The translations under genes were made by a program, and so were the position numbers. Below the pieces are notes generated by a model that worked only from the letters and a program-made list of their open reading frames with translations, had not been told where the DNA came from and did no database searches. Shown in pieces: positions 9,140 through 18,660 of a stretch of 64,000 bases of DNA; within the stretch, counting starts at the first letter, position 1, and each line of letters begins with the position of its first letter. The DNA is from Pseudoroseomonas cervicalis. Its GTDB lineage: Bacteria; Pseudomonadota; Alphaproteobacteria; Acetobacterales; Acetobacteraceae. Location of the stretch: NCBI RefSeq assembly GCF_030818485.1, contig NZ_JAUTAJ010000005.1:62001-126000 (forward strand), read 5' to 3'.

Positions 9140-10066
9140 ATGCCGGAGGCCGATCTCCGCCTGGCCACGCCGCGCGCCGTCTCGGCGGAGGCCGCGCTGC
9201 TCGCCGCCATCTGCCACCATGCCGAGCATAATCGCCGCATCCACTGGGCGGAGCGGTTGATCAGCAAGGCCTTCGGCCGGCCGGTCGCCTCGCTCACCGC
9301 CGGGCAGCTCATCGTCATGCATTTCGAGGCGCTGGCCGGGCTCGGCCCGCCGCCCACGCTGACGCGGCTGCAGCAGGCGATGGGGCATGCGCGCAGCGTC
9401 GCCGGCTTCCTGGCGCTGCTGCGGGGCCTGCGCATGGTGGCGCAGCTGCCCGACCCGCTGGACAGCCGCCAGCGCCGCCTGGTGCCGCAGCCGCGCCTGC
9501 TGGAGGGGCTGTGCCGCTGGCTGGAGGGGCAGCTGCGCTGCGCCGCGCTGCTCGGCCTGGTGCCGCCGGAATGGGAGGCGCGGCTTTCCACCGATCCCGC
9601 CTTCTACGCCGCGCTGCTGCGCGCCTCGCGCACCGGGCTGGATGGCGCGCTGGCGCGGGTGGAGGCGCATCCGCCCTGGGCCTGGTTCCACCGCCATGAT
9701 GCCGGGGACCGCATCGCGCTGCGGCTGCTCGGGCTGGATGCGGCGGCGCGGCTCAGCCTGGATGCCGCTCCGCGGCTGGCCGGTCAGCCGGAAGACATCT
9801 GGCTGCAGGGCTCGGCCCAGGACATCGCCGGGGCGATCGGCGTCTCGCGCTCGCATGTGCGCAATGTGCTGAACGGGGCGGAGCGGGAGGGGCTGTTGCG
9901 GCATGACGCGGCGCGGCGGCTGGTGCGGCTCTCCCCCGCGCTGCGCGGGGAGTTCGCCGCCTGGTTCCGCGCCGAGCTGGACTGGCTGGCCGAGGCCGCG
10001 CAGCGCGCCGCGCGGGAGGCGGATGCATGCAGGGTTTGGACTTCTCCGCTGCCCGCCCCGCGCTGA
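9140..10066 (+). CDS. Unknown ~308-residue protein with winged-helix (MarR-like) segments, putative transcriptional regulator
   Basis: ATG 9140 follows GGGAGGGGCGGG. The C-terminal part (about residues 225-275: GSAQDIAGAIGVSRSHVRNVLNGAEREGLL) is a clear helix-turn-helix followed by a wing-like segment. The N-terminal part (about 50-115: SLTAGQLIVMHFEALAG...LTRLQQAMGHARSVAGFLALLRGLRMV) looks like a second winged-helix unit. Two DNA-binding-like domains in one chain would make it a pseudo-dimer. It lies 109 bp after fhuC and just before carbonic anhydrase, so it could regulate either. There is no recognisable ligand domain. The role as a regulator is inferred from the fold only. Confidence 0.65.
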   Translation: MPEADLRLATPRAVSAEAALLAAICHHAEHNRRIHWAERLISKAFGRPVASLTAGQLIVMHFEALAGLGPPPTLTRLQQAMGHARSVAGFLALLRGLRMVAQLPDPLDSRQRRLVPQPRLLEGLCRWLEGQLRCAALLGLVPPEWEARLSTDPAFYAALLRASRTGLDGALARVEAHPPWAWFHRHDAGDRIALRLLGLDAAARLSLDAAPRLAGQPEDIWLQGSAQDIAGAIGVSRSHVRNVLNGAEREGLLRHDAARRLVRLSPALRGEFAAWFRAELDWLAEAAQRAAREADACRVWTSPLPAPR

Positions 10067-10120
10067 GCATGCCGCCGGATGCGGGTGGCCGGTGCCCCCG
10101 CGCAGCGGGAGGCGAAGAGG

Positions 10121-10804
10121 ATGTGCGGGATCTGCGATGGCGGCGTGGCGCGGCGCGGGCTGATGGGGGGCGCGCTGGCGGCGGGGCTGGCGGCGGCGCT
10201 GCCGGCGCTGGCGCAGCCGGACAGCGAGCCATCGCCCACGACACCGGAAGCGGCCTTGCAGCGGCTGCGCGAGGGCAATGCGCGCTATGCCGCCAATGCG
10301 CCGCGGCAGCGGGATTTCTCGGCGCGGCGCGCGGCGCTGGCGGCGGGCCAGTCGCCCTTCGCGGCGGTGCTGGGCTGCGCGGATTCCCGCGTGGCGCCGG
10401 AGCTGGCCTTCGACCAGGATCCGGGCGACCTCTTCGTGGTGCGGGTGGCCGGCAATTTCGTCACGCGGGAGGGGCTGGGCAGCCTGGAATATGGCGCCAG
10501 GGTGCTGGGCACCAAGGTGATCCTGGTGCTGGGCCATAGCAGCTGCGGCGCGGTGGATGCCACGGTGGCCGCGCTGCGGCAGCCCCAGGCGCTGCCGGGC
10601 CATATTGGCGAGCTGGTGGAGGCGCTGAAGCCCGGCATCGCCCCGGCGCTGGAGCAGGGTGACGCGGTGGCCGCCAATGTCCGGTACAATGTCCTGCGCC
10701 TGCTGCAATCCGGCCCGGTGCTGCCGGAGATGGTGGCCGCCGGCCAGCTGCGCGTGGCCGGCGGCGTCTACGATCTGGCCACCGGCCAGGTGCGTTTCCT
10801 CTGA
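10121..10804 (+). CDS. Beta-class carbonic anhydrase, exported
   Basis: Zinc enzyme interconverting CO2 and bicarbonate. The zinc ligands of the beta class are visible: C86 and D88 with R90 in CADSR, then H139 and C142 in GHSSCGAV. The N-terminus VARRGLMGGALAAGLAAALPALAQ is a signal peptide with an Arg-Arg pair, suggesting export (perhaps Tat) to the periplasm. ATG 10121 was selected because GGGAGGCGAAGAGG precedes it; an upstream ATG at 10079 would bury the signal peptide. About 227 residues, normal for bacterial beta-CAs with a leader. A strong terminator follows at 10857. Confidence 0.93.
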   Translation: MCGICDGGVARRGLMGGALAAGLAAALPALAQPDSEPSPTTPEAALQRLREGNARYAANAPRQRDFSARRAALAAGQSPFAAVLGCADSRVAPELAFDQDPGDLFVVRVAGNFVTREGLGSLEYGARVLGTKVILVLGHSSCGAVDATVAALRQPQALPGHIGELVEALKPGIAPALEQGDAVAANVRYNVLRLLQSGPVLPEMVAAGQLRVAGGVYDLATGQVRFL

Positions 10805-10812
10805 GGCGGCCG

Positions 10813-10833
10813 CCGGGCGCCAGCGGCGCCCGG
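10813..10833. other. Perfect 9-bp hairpin followed by an A8 run
   Basis: CCGGGCGCC-AGC-GGCGCCCGG lies 8 bp after the carbonic anhydrase stop. It is followed by CCCTGGC and AAAAAAAA (10841-10848). It has no T-run on the plus strand, so it probably assists the stronger terminator at 10857 rather than acting alone. Confidence 0.5.
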
Positions 10834-10856
10834 CCCTGGCAAAAAAAAGAAGGGGG

Positions 10857-10887
10857 CCCGGGGGAATTCATTCCCCCGGACTGTTTT
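10857..10887 (+). terminator. Intrinsic terminator after the carbonic anhydrase gene
   Basis: Perfect stem CCGGGGGAAT (10858-10867), TC loop, ATTCCCCCGG (10870-10879), followed by ACTGTTTT. This is the classic stem plus T-run arrangement. It separates the iron/carbonic anhydrase region from the DUF4139 gene. Confidence 0.8.
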
Positions 10888-10983
10888 GTGTCTCTGTCTC
10901 TCCAACCCGTGTCCCCGCCCCGGATTGACCGCCTTCGCCCGCTTTCCGTTACTGGCCGCGACCCTGTCGCGGAGACACCGGAT

Positions 10984-12987
10984 ATGCGCCGCCTGACCCT
11001 GCTGATGACGATGATCGCCCTGCCGCTCTCGGCGCTGGGGCAGGAGCTGCCGGTCAGCGCGGTGGTGATGTCCTCGGGCGGGCTGATGCAGGTGGAGCGG
11101 CGGGGCGAGCTGCCGGCCGATGGCGTCGCCCGCTTCCGGGTGCCGCTCTCCGCCGTGGATGACGTGCTGAAGAGCCTGGTGGTGCGCGACCCGGCCGGGC
11201 GGGTGGAAAGCGTGCGGCTGCCGGCCGCCGACCTGGCCGGCGAGGCGTTTCGCGGCCTGCCGCTGCGCCCCGCCGATTTCGCCAGCCGGGCGACGCTGCT
11301 GAACGCGCTGCGCGGCCAGGCGGTGGAGGCCAAGGGCGTGCAGGGCCGCATCGCCGAGGCGGCGGAGGTGGAGGGCGGGCTGCGTCTGGCGCTGCTCACG
11401 CCGACCGGCCTGGCCAGCGTGGTGCTGGGCGAGGGCGAGGAGGCGAAGCTGCAGGATGCCGGCCTCGCCGCGCGCATCGCCCGCGCCGCCGAGGCGCTGG
11501 CCACGGCGCAGCGCGACGAGGAGCGTCTGGTCGAGGTGGTGCTGCGCGGCGAGCGGGCGCGCGAGGTCAGCCTGACCAGCCTGGTCTCCGCCCCGGTCTG
11601 GAAACCCTCCTGGCGGCTGGTGCTGCCGCAGGCGGGCGGCGCCGGCGAGGCACGGCTGCAGGGCTGGGCGGTGGTCGAGAACCTGTCCGGCGCCGACTGG
11701 AACGGGGTGCGCCTGACCCTGGTCTCCGGCGCCGCGGCCGGGCTGCGCCAGTCGCTCTACACGCCGGTCGAGGTGCCGCGCGAGGAATTGCCGCTGCGGC
11801 TGGCCGAACAGCTCGGCGTTACCGCCGACACCGGCGCCCGCCCGCCGCCGCCGCCGATGCCGGTGATGCCGGCCCCGGCGGCGCCGGCCCCGGCCGCCGA
11901 GCTGCAGCGCGGCCGTGCCCGCGCGGCCGATCTGGCCCAGGCGCCGATCGCCGCCGCGGCCGCCGCGGCCCTGGCCGAGGCCTCGCCCGGCCGCATCACC
12001 TACACCCTGCCGGAGCCGGTGACGCTGCCGGCCGGCAGCACCGCCAACCTGCCCTTCCTGGATGCCGGCCTGCCCGCCGAGCGGGTCTGGTGGGTGCAGG
12101 ACCGCCAGGCGCGGCACCCGCTGCAGGCGGCGCTGCTGAGCAATCGCGGCGGGCAGACGCTGCCGGACGGCATCGTCACCGTGTTCGGCGGCGACGGCAA
12201 CTGGCTGGGCGATGCCGAGCTGCGCGCCCTGCCGCCGGGCGAGGAGCGGCTGGTCGGCTTCGGCCGCGACCGCGATGTCGAGATCAGCAGCGCCGAGAGC
12301 AGCGAGACGCGCATCCGCGCCGTGGCGCTGCGCCCGGGGCGGGTCACGCTGCAGACGGTGCGGCGGGAGGAGGTGGCCTTCACCATCGATCCGCGCGGCG
12401 CCCGCGGCCGGCTGCTGATCGACCTGCCGCGCCGCAGCGGCGCCGAGCCGCGCTTCGAGGTGGCGGCGGAGGGCGCCTTCGGCCTGCGCCACAGCGTGGC
12501 GCTGAACGGGCAGAGGACCGAGCTGCGCCTGCCCTTCGAGCGCGAGGTGCAGCAGAGCGTGCCGCTCTGGGATCCCGGCCTTGGCGACCCGCTGCTGCTG
12601 GAATGGCGCCGGCTGGAGCAGCAGCCCTCGGTGCGCCGCCTGCCCGGCGGACCCGGCACGCTGGAGACGCTGCGCGAGATGCTGCAGCGCCTGCCGCCCG
12701 AGGCCGAGGGCCGCGAGGCCTTCGCGGCGCTGGTCGAGCAGATGACCGAGGCGCGCCGGCTGCTGGAGGCCTTCGAGACCGAATGGCGCGCCCATGCGGC
12801 GGCCGAGGCGGCGCTGGGCCGTGCCCGCGCGGCGGTCGAGGATCGCAGCGGCGCGGCGCGGGAGGAGGCGCGCCAGGCGCTGAACCGCGCCAGCCAGGCG
12901 GTGGAGCGGGCCGGCGCGCGGGCGGATGCCGCCTGGGCGGCCTGGCAGGGCGCGGTGCGCGGCATCCTGGCGGCCAGCGCCGGCTGA
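10984..12987 (+). CDS. DUF4139 domain-containing protein, exported
   Basis: About 667 residues. It begins with a signal peptide (MRRLTLLMTMIALPLSALGQ), so it is probably periplasmic. The family usually has an N-terminal DUF4140 and a central DUF4139 domain; the conserved WKPSWRLVLP and GWAVVENLSGADWNGVRLTLVSG segments at about residues 200-245 match the DUF4139 start. A Pro-Ala-rich linker (about 280-330) follows, then a beta-rich second half. The C-terminus is a long Ala/Glu/Arg helical stretch (about 570-667), likely coiled coil. ATG 10984 is chosen because it starts directly at the leader. Relatives are annotated as mucoidy-inhibitor MuiA-like, but no biochemical role is established that I can cite. 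Confidence 0.82.
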   Translation: MRRLTLLMTMIALPLSALGQELPVSAVVMSSGGLMQVERRGELPADGVARFRVPLSAVDDVLKSLVVRDPAGRVESVRLPAADLAGEAFRGLPLRPADFASRATLLNALRGQAVEAKGVQGRIAEAAEVEGGLRLALLTPTGLASVVLGEGEEAKLQDAGLAARIARAAEALATAQRDEERLVEVVLRGERAREVSLTSLVSAPVWKPSWRLVLPQAGGAGEARLQGWAVVENLSGADWNGVRLTLVSGAAAGLRQSLYTPVEVPREELPLRLAEQLGVTADTGARPPPPPMPVMPAPAAPAPAAELQRGRARAADLAQAPIAAAAAAALAEASPGRITYTLPEPVTLPAGSTANLPFLDAGLPAERVWWVQDRQARHPLQAALLSNRGGQTLPDGIVTVFGGDGNWLGDAELRALPPGEERLVGFGRDRDVEISSAESSETRIRAVALRPGRVTLQTVRREEVAFTIDPRGARGRLLIDLPRRSGAEPRFEVAAEGAFGLRHSVALNGQRTELRLPFEREVQQSVPLWDPGLGDPLLLEWRRLEQQPSVRRLPGGPGTLETLREMLQRLPPEAEGREAFAALVEQMTEARRLLEAFETEWRAHAAAEAALGRARAAVEDRSGAAREEARQALNRASQAVERAGARADAAWAAWQGAVRGILAASAG

Positions 12988-13087
12988 GAGCGTCACCGAA
13001 GCTTCACGCCACCGCCATGGGACCCTCCCTGCCGGGTTAACATCCGGCTGCTAAGGCGCGCCCGCTTTCCCGGGAGAGAGGCCGCGC

Positions 13088-15115
13088 ATGAGCATCCGCA
13101 ACCGTCTTCTCGCCGCGCTGCTGCTGATCGGCGGGCTGACCCTGGCGCTGGCCGCCTGGCTGACCGCCGGCGCCCTGGCCGAGCTGCGCGGCGCCGAGGC
13201 GGCGGAGCGCGCCGCGGCGCGGCAGGCGCGGCTGGCCATGGCGCGCCAGGCGGTGGTGGAGGAGGCGGCGGCGCTGACCGATCTGGCCATCGCCGCGCCG
13301 CGCGCGGCGGAGGAGGCCGGGCTGGCCCTGCTGCGGCAGCGCGCCGCGCGCAGCCAGGCAGCGCTGGAGGGCATCCCGGCCGGCGAGGCGCTGGCGGCGC
13401 TGCGCCCGGCGCTGTGGCAGGCGGCGGCGCTGCCGCGCGACGAGCGCGACCGCGCGCAGGCCGGCGCCCTGGCCGAGGCGCTGTCGGCCAGCCTGGCGCC
13501 GCTGCGGCGGCAGGCGCTGCTGGGCGCCCGCGCCGTGGGCGGCGAGGCCGCCGGCGCCCTGGCGCTCGCCGAGGAGGCGCAGGCGCTGTTCGAGCGGATG
13601 AGCGAGCGGGCGATGATGCTCTCCCTCGGCATCGCCGGCGGCGCCATGGGCTATGACGGGGCGATCGCCGCCACCGCGCTGGGCGGAAGGGTGGCCGAGG
13701 CCTGGTCGCGGCTGCAGGCGCAGGCGGCGCTGCTGGAGAATGCGGCGCTGCGCGACGCCGCCGAGGGGCTGGCGCAGGGGCTGATGCGCGAGGCCGAGCC
13801 GCTGTTTGCCGAGCTGGTGGCGGCGGCGCGGGACGGGCTGCCGGCGCCGATGACCTATGCCGCCTATCGCGACTGGGCCGGGCCGGCGCTGCAAGCCGCC
13901 CTGCCGCCGCGCGACGCGGCGCTGGCGGAGGCGGGGCAGGCCGCCCGCCGCGATGCCGAGGCCGCCGGGCGGCGGCTGCTGCTGGCCGGCGGCGCGGTGC
14001 TGCTGGCGCTGCTGCTCGCTGCCGCCGCGGCGGCGAGCCTGGTGCTGGGCGTGGCGCGGCCGCTGCGGGCGCTGACCGGGGCGGTCGCCGCCCTGGCCCG
14101 TGGCGAGCTGGACACCGCCCTGCCGGGCGATGGCGCCCCGGCGCGCGCCGCGACGCGCGACGAGATCGCCGGCATGGCCGCCGCGCTGCGGCTGCTGCGC
14201 GGCGAGGCGCGCGAGGCGCGGCGCCTGGCCGCCGAGATGGCCGAGCAGCAGGCGGCGCGCAGCCGCCGCGCGGCGCGGCTGGAGGCGCTGCTCAGCGCGT
14301 TCGAGGCGGAGCTGGCGCAGGGGCTGCAGGAGGTGGCCTCGGCCGCCGCGCGGCTGGACGCCACCACCGCCGAGATGGCCGGCAGCGCCGGGCGCGGCGC
14401 CGCGGCGGCCGGGGCGGCGGCGCAGGCCAGCCAGGGCGCCAGCCACCATATCGGCGCGGTGACCGCGGCGGCCGAGGCGCTGGCGGGCTCGATCGCCGGG
14501 GTGTCGCGCCAGGTGGCCGACAGCGCCGCCGCCGCCGGCCGCGCCGCCGCCCAGGCGCGCGCCACCGAGCGGCAGGTGCGCGACCTGGCCGGCAGCGCCG
14601 CGCAGGTGACCGAGGTGCTGGGGCTGGTCGAGGCGATCGCGCGGCAGACCAACCTGCTGGCGCTGAACGCGACCATCGAGGCAGCGCGGGCCGGGGAGGC
14701 CGGGCGCGGCTTCGCCGTGGTGGCGGGCGAGGTGAAGGCGCTGGCGCAGCAGACCGCCGGCGCCACCGAGCGCATCGCCACCCAGGTCGCCGGCATGCAG
14801 CGCGGCACCGAGGCGGCGGCGCGCGCCATGGGCGAGATCGCCGAGGCGGTGCTGGGGCTGGACGGCATGGCGGCGCGGGTGGCCGAGGCGGCGGCGCTGC
14901 AATCGGCCGCCACCAGCGGCATCGCCGGCGATGTGGCGCATGCCGCGGCGCAGGCGCAGGAGGCCAGCGCCCAGGCCGGCGGCACGCGGCAGCGCCTGGC
15001 GGAGATGGGCGCGGCCTTTGGCGGGCTGCATGAGGCGGCCTCGGGCCTGTCCGGCCGCACCGGCCAGCTGCGCCAGCGCGCCGAGGCCTTCCTGGCCGCC
15101 GCCCGGGCGGCCTGA
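13088..15115 (+). CDS. Methyl-accepting chemotaxis protein
   Basis: Chemoreceptor of 675 residues. TM1 is at about 7-27 and TM2 at about 296-318, with an Ala-rich helical periplasmic sensor domain between. A HAMP domain follows ([29 protein letters not shown], about 315-370). The cytoplasmic signalling part contains the hairpin tip around residues 513-555 ([33 protein letters not shown]), the near-invariant MCP signature that contacts CheA and CheW. ATG 13088 follows GGGAGAGAGG. No che genes are nearby, so it is an orphan receptor. The very Ala-rich composition is normal for this GC content. Confidence 0.95.
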   Translation: MSIRNRLLAALLLIGGLTLALAAWLTAGALAELRGAEAAERAAARQARLAMARQAVVEEAAALTDLAIAAPRAAEEAGLALLRQRAARSQAALEGIPAGEALAALRPALWQAAALPRDERDRAQAGALAEALSASLAPLRRQALLGARAVGGEAAGALALAEEAQALFERMSERAMMLSLGIAGGAMGYDGAIAATALGGRVAEAWSRLQAQAALLENAALRDAAEGLAQGLMREAEPLFAELVAAARDGLPAPMTYAAYRDWAGPALQAALPPRDAALAEAGQAARRDAEAAGRRLLLAGGAVLLALLLAAAAAASLVLGVARPLRALTGAVAALARGELDTALPGDGAPARAATRDEIAGMAAALRLLRGEAREARRLAAEMAEQQAARSRRAARLEALLSAFEAELAQGLQEVASAAARLDATTAEMAGSAGRGAAAAGAAAQASQGASHHIGAVTAAAEALAGSIAGVSRQVADSAAAAGRAAAQARATERQVRDLAGSAAQVTEVLGLVEAIARQTNLLALNATIEAARAGEAGRGFAVVAGEVKALAQQTAGATERIATQVAGMQRGTEAAARAMGEIAEAVLGLDGMAARVAEAAALQSAATSGIAGDVAHAAAQAQEASAQAGGTRQRLAEMGAAFGGLHEAASGLSGRTGQLRQRAEAFLAAARAA

Positions 15116-15128
15116 TCTTCTTTCGGTC

Positions 15129-15149
15129 CGGCCGCCCGCCGGGCGGCCG
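15129..15149. terminator. Hairpin between convergent genes
   Basis: CGGCCGCCC-GCC-GGGCGGCCG is a perfect 9-bp stem with a 3-nt loop between the chemoreceptor stop and the TerC-CBS stop. It is symmetrical and could serve both strands. It lacks a clear T-run on either side. Confidence 0.45.
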
Positions 15150-15158
15150 TGCGGCGCG

Positions 15159-16718
15159 TCAGCCCGGCTCGGGGCCGGCGGGCGGCGCCGGGCGCAGCCG
15201 CAGCCGCGCCGGGCGGAAGCCCTGCATCGAGGCGACCTCGAGCACCAGCCCGCCGACCTCCACCCGGTCGCCCTCCTCGGGCAGCCGGCCGAGCCGGTCC
15301 ATCATCAGCCCGACCACGGTGGAATATTCGCCGGCCGCCTCGGCCAGCCGCGTGTCCAGCTGCTGGTCCAGCCCGTGCACGTCGAAATTGGCGTCCACCA
15401 GCCAGACGCCCTCGCCCTCCGGCTCCAGCCGCGGGCCGGTCTCGCCGCCCTCGGGGAATTCGCCGGCGATCGCCTCGAAGATGTCGGTGGGCGTCGCGAT
15501 GCCCTCCAGCGTGCCGTATTCGTCCAGCACCACCGCCATCTGCACCGGGGAGCCGCGCAGCTTCTCCATCAGCCGCAGCACGTCCATCCGGTCATGCACC
15601 AGCAGCGGCGGGCGGACCGAGCGCGCCATGTCGATGGCGCCGCGCTCGATCAGGTCGCGCAGCAGATCCTTGGCCAGCGCCACGCCGGCCAGGTCCTCGA
15701 TGCGGCCGCGCGCCAGCAGGAAGCGCGAATGCCCGGTCTCCAGGATGATGCGGCGATGCTCCTCGGGGCTGGCGGCGGTGTCCAGCCAGACCACCCCGTT
15801 GCGCGGCGTCATGATCGAGCGCACCGGGCGCTCGGCCAGCGCCATGACGCCCTGGACCATGGAGCGCTCCTCGGGGCGGAACACCGCCTCGGGCTGCGGC
15901 GCGTCCTCGCCGGGGGCGGCGTGCTGCGCCTCCCCGCCACGGCCACCGCCCAGCATGCGCAGCACCGCGAGCGCGGTGCGCTCGCGCAGGTCGCCGCTGC
16001 GCAGGCGGCGCGCATGGCCGCGCCGGGCCAGCTGGTTGAAGGCCTCGATCAGCACCGAGAAGCCGATGGCGGCGTAGAGATAGCCCTTCGGGATGTGGAA
16101 GCCGAGGCCCTCCGCGATCAGGCTGAAGCCGATCATCAGCAGGAAGCCGAGGCAGAGGATCACCACCGTCGGATGCGCGGTGACGAAGCGCATCAGCGGG
16201 CGGCTGGCCGCGATCATCACCGCGATGGCGATGATGACGGCGATGTACATGATGGTCAGGTGCTGCACCATGCCGACCGCGGTGATCACGCTGTCGAGCG
16301 AGAAGACGGCGTCCAGCACGACGATCTGCGCGACGACCTGCCAGAAGCTGGCCCAGACCTTCGGGCCTTCCTTGGCGCCGTGGTCGCCCTCCAGCCGCTC
16401 ATGCAGCTCGGTGGTCGCCTTGAACAGCAGGAACAGCCCGCCCAGCACCAGGATCAGCCCGCGCCCGGTGACGGTGACGCCGGCGAAGCTGAAGAGCGGC
16501 GCGGTCAGCCCGACGATCCAGGAAATGCCGGCGAGCAGGCCGAGGCGCATGATCAGCGCCAGCGACAGGCCGATGATGCGGGCCTTGTTGCGCTGCTCGG
16601 GCGGCAGCTTGTCGGCGAGGATGGCAATGAAGATCAGATTGTCGATGCCGAGCACCAGCTCGAGCACGATCAGCGTCCCGAGGCCCAGCCAGGCGGTCGG
16701 GTCGGCGATCCATTCCAT
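15159..16718 (-). CDS. TerC family membrane protein with CBS pair and CorC/HlyC domain (YoaE/YegH-like)
   Basis: Integral membrane protein of 519 residues. Residues 1-230 are a TerC domain with about seven hydrophobic segments and the conserved [19 protein letters not shown] start, where the Asp-Asn pair is typical. Two CBS repeats follow (about 280-400: [18 protein letters not shown] and [19 protein letters not shown], with [19 protein letters not shown]). The last ~90 residues form a CorC_HlyC domain ([36 protein letters not shown]). The family has been linked to metal ion export, including manganese in TerC members. Its role here is inferred. A DedA gene lies just upstream on the same strand. 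Confidence 0.9.
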   Translation of the reverse strand: MEWIADPTAWLGLGTLIVLELVLGIDNLIFIAILADKLPPEQRNKARIIGLSLALIMRLGLLAGISWIVGLTAPLFSFAGVTVTGRGLILVLGGLFLLFKATTELHERLEGDHGAKEGPKVWASFWQVVAQIVVLDAVFSLDSVITAVGMVQHLTIMYIAVIIAIAVMIAASRPLMRFVTAHPTVVILCLGFLLMIGFSLIAEGLGFHIPKGYLYAAIGFSVLIEAFNQLARRGHARRLRSGDLRERTALAVLRMLGGGRGGEAQHAAPGEDAPQPEAVFRPEERSMVQGVMALAERPVRSIMTPRNGVVWLDTAASPEEHRRIILETGHSRFLLARGRIEDLAGVALAKDLLRDLIERGAIDMARSVRPPLLVHDRMDVLRLMEKLRGSPVQMAVVLDEYGTLEGIATPTDIFEAIAGEFPEGGETGPRLEPEGEGVWLVDANFDVHGLDQQLDTRLAEAAGEYSTVVGLMMDRLGRLPEEGDRVEVGGLVLEVASMQGFRPARLRLRPAPPAGPEPG

Positions 16719-16803
16719 CGTCGTTCAGGCTCCAGTCAGGAGAGGGGGGGTGGCCGGCAGGAGCCGGCGGGGCCGCCTGCCTGCTGGGAGAGGGTCCGTC
16801 ATG

Positions 16804-17448
16804 TCAGCGGCGCGGCAGCCAGGCGGCCATCGCCTCGGAGAGCGGGGCGCGGAGGCGCTGCCAGCCGAACCACAGCAGCAGCGCGCCGCCGGCCAGCGCC
16901 GCCAGCGTCAGCGGGCTGGGATCGGGGCCGATCTGCCGCGCCAGCCAGCCGCCCAGGCTGCCCGGCATCAGCATCAGCGGCGCCCAGACCAGGGCGGAGA
17001 GGATGTTGGCGCTCTGGAAGGGCAGGTTGCGCATGCCGGTGATGCCGGCGGCCAGCGGGGTGACGGCGCGCATCGGCCCGATGAAGCGGCCAAGGAACAC
17101 CGCCCACCAGCCCCAGCGGCGGAACACCACGACCGACCAGGCATAGACCCGGCGGCAGGAGGCCGGCAGCCAGCGCCGCACCCGGGCGGGGCCGACGGCG
17201 CGGGCCAGCCAGTAGCCGGCGGCATCGCCCAGGATGCCGCCCAGCACGCAGCCCAGCAGCACCGGCAGCGGGTCGATCATGCCGGCGCCGAGCATCGCCC
17301 CGATGCCCAGCAGCAGCGCCGTCGAGGGCACCAGGATGCTGACCACCGGAAAGGATTCCAGGAAGGCGATCAGGAAGGTCACCGGCGCCGCCCAGGCAGC
17401 GTTGAGGCGTACCCAGGCGTCGAGCGCCGAGATCCAGTCTTCCAGCAT
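16804..17448 (-). CDS. DedA family (SNARE-associated/VTT domain) membrane protein
   Basis: Inner-membrane protein of 214 residues, normal for DedA. It has several hydrophobic helices, the FLESFPVVSILVPSTALLLG N-terminal motif with the conserved acidic residue and Pro, GDAAGYWLAR, and the F-x-G-R-x-x-x-P signature FLGRFIGPMRAVTPLAAG. DedA proteins are implicated in undecaprenyl-phosphate or phospholipid flipping and envelope homeostasis; that is family knowledge. It precedes the TerC-CBS gene by 85 bp on the minus strand, so they may be co-transcribed. Confidence 0.9.
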   Translation of the reverse strand: MLEDWISALDAWVRLNAAWAAPVTFLIAFLESFPVVSILVPSTALLLGIGAMLGAGMIDPLPVLLGCVLGGILGDAAGYWLARAVGPARVRRWLPASCRRVYAWSVVVFRRWGWWAVFLGRFIGPMRAVTPLAAGITGMRNLPFQSANILSALVWAPLMLMPGSLGGWLARQIGPDPSPLTLAALAGGALLLWFGWQRLRAPLSEAMAAWLPRR

Positions 17449-17608
17449 GATGAAGGCGAGGTAACAGTTTGCCGCCCGCCCTGCCAGAGGGAAAGCGGGA
17501 TCCTGGCGCGGGCGTGAGGCCGCCTTGGCCGTGCCGCCCCGGCGCCCAGCCGCCGAGGACGCTCGGCCCTCCAGGGCGCCCAGCCCAGGGCGTCGCGGTC
17601 CGGCACGG

Positions 17609-18538
17609 TCAGGCCGGGGCGCTGCCCTCCATGGCGCGGCTGTCCAGCGCCCGGCTGTCCAGGATCATGCGGTAGAGCGCCGCCGCGGCCGGCGCCAGCG
17701 CCTCCCCCCGCCGCCGGACCAGCGCCAGGGACCGGCGCAGCGCCGGCTCGACCAGCGGCACCTCGACCAGGCCGGAGAGCAGCCGGCCGCGCTGCGCCGC
17801 CGAGGGCAGGATGGCGACGCCGATGCCGGTGGCCGCCAGCGCCATGGCGCTCGGCGTGTTCTCCACCACGAAGCGGCCGCGCAGCGGCAGGCCGGAGGCC
17901 CGGAGCTGCTGCTCCACCGCCGTGCGGTTGCCGCTGCTGCCGCCCAGCGTGATCAGATCCTCCCCCGCCAGCTCCGCCCAGCGCAGGCTCTCCCTGTCGG
18001 CCAGCGCGTGCGAGGGGTGGCAGACCAGCACCAGCCTGTCGGTGGAGAGCAGATCCTCCTCCAGCTCCGCCTGGGGGGCCTGCATGATGTGGATGCCGAA
18101 TTCGGCGGCGCCGCCGCGCACCGCCTCGGTCACCGCGCTGCCGGAGCGTTCCAGCAGCATCACCCGGTTGCCGGGGTGGCGCCGCGCATACTCGGCCAGC
18201 AGCAGCGGCAGCCGCTCATAGGCGACGGCCGGCATGGTCGCCAGGGTGACATCGCCGGCCGCGAGGCGGGAGGTGGTGCGCAGCCGCTGCAGCCCATGCG
18301 TCAGATCCTCCACCACCCGGCGCGCCAGCGGCAGGAAGTCGCGCCCCGCGGCGGTCAGCCCGGTGCGGCGGGTGGTGCGGTCGAGCAGCGCCAGGCCGAC
18401 ATAGGCCTCCAGCCGCTGGATGCGGCGGGTCAGGCCGGTCTGGGTGAGGCCGAGCCGCTCCGCCGCGCGGCTGAAGCTGCCGAGCTCCGCCACCATGACG
18501 AAGGCCTGGATGTCGTCCATCGGCAGGTGCATGCGCAT
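17609..18538 (-). CDS. LysR family transcriptional regulator
   Basis: 309 residues, the usual LTTR length. The N-terminal winged helix is intact: MDDIQAFVMVAELGSFSRAAERLGLTQTGLTRRIQRLEAYVGLALLDR. The effector-binding domain follows (VTLATMPAVAYERLPLLL...RHPGNRVMLLERSG, then IGVAILPS). It is transcribed divergently from the amidohydrolase/CitE/TctC/CaiB operon with 122 bp between the starts, the standard arrangement for a LysR activator of the facing operon. The inducer is probably the organic acid or CoA-thioester intermediate handled by that operon, which is inference. An ATG six bases further upstream is an alternative start. Confidence 0.93.
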   Translation of the reverse strand: MRMHLPMDDIQAFVMVAELGSFSRAAERLGLTQTGLTRRIQRLEAYVGLALLDRTTRRTGLTAAGRDFLPLARRVVEDLTHGLQRLRTTSRLAAGDVTLATMPAVAYERLPLLLAEYARRHPGNRVMLLERSGSAVTEAVRGGAAEFGIHIMQAPQAELEEDLLSTDRLVLVCHPSHALADRESLRWAELAGEDLITLGGSSGNRTAVEQQLRASGLPLRGRFVVENTPSAMALAATGIGVAILPSAAQRGRLLSGLVEVPLVEPALRRSLALVRRRGEALAPAAAALYRMILDSRALDSRAMEGSAPA

Positions 18539-18558
18539 GCCTCATCAATCGATGCCAT

Positions 18559-18572
18559 TAATGCATTATACT
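18559..18572. promoter_or_regulatory. Divergent promoter elements between LysR and amidohydrolase genes
   Basis: The palindrome TAATGCATTA (18559-18568) overlaps a TATAAT box read on the minus strand (18570-18565), 27 bp before the LysR ATG, and TATACT on the plus strand (18567-18572). It is an AT-rich island in GC-rich DNA. Overlapping divergent promoters with a LysR operator are the likely reading. Confidence 0.45.
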
Positions 18573-18660
18573 TGCGTCCGCGCCTGCGCCAGAGTGCCGG
18601 ACAGCAACAAGGCCGCGTCCAGCGGCCGGCCCGGAAACGCCAGGACCCGACCGACCCGCC

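Noticed and set aside
16719-16803. Possible yybP-ykoY (manganese) riboswitch upstream of the TerC-CBS gene
   Set aside because: TerC genes are often preceded by this riboswitch, but the 85-bp gap is short and lacks the conserved core, so only a small hairpin is visible.
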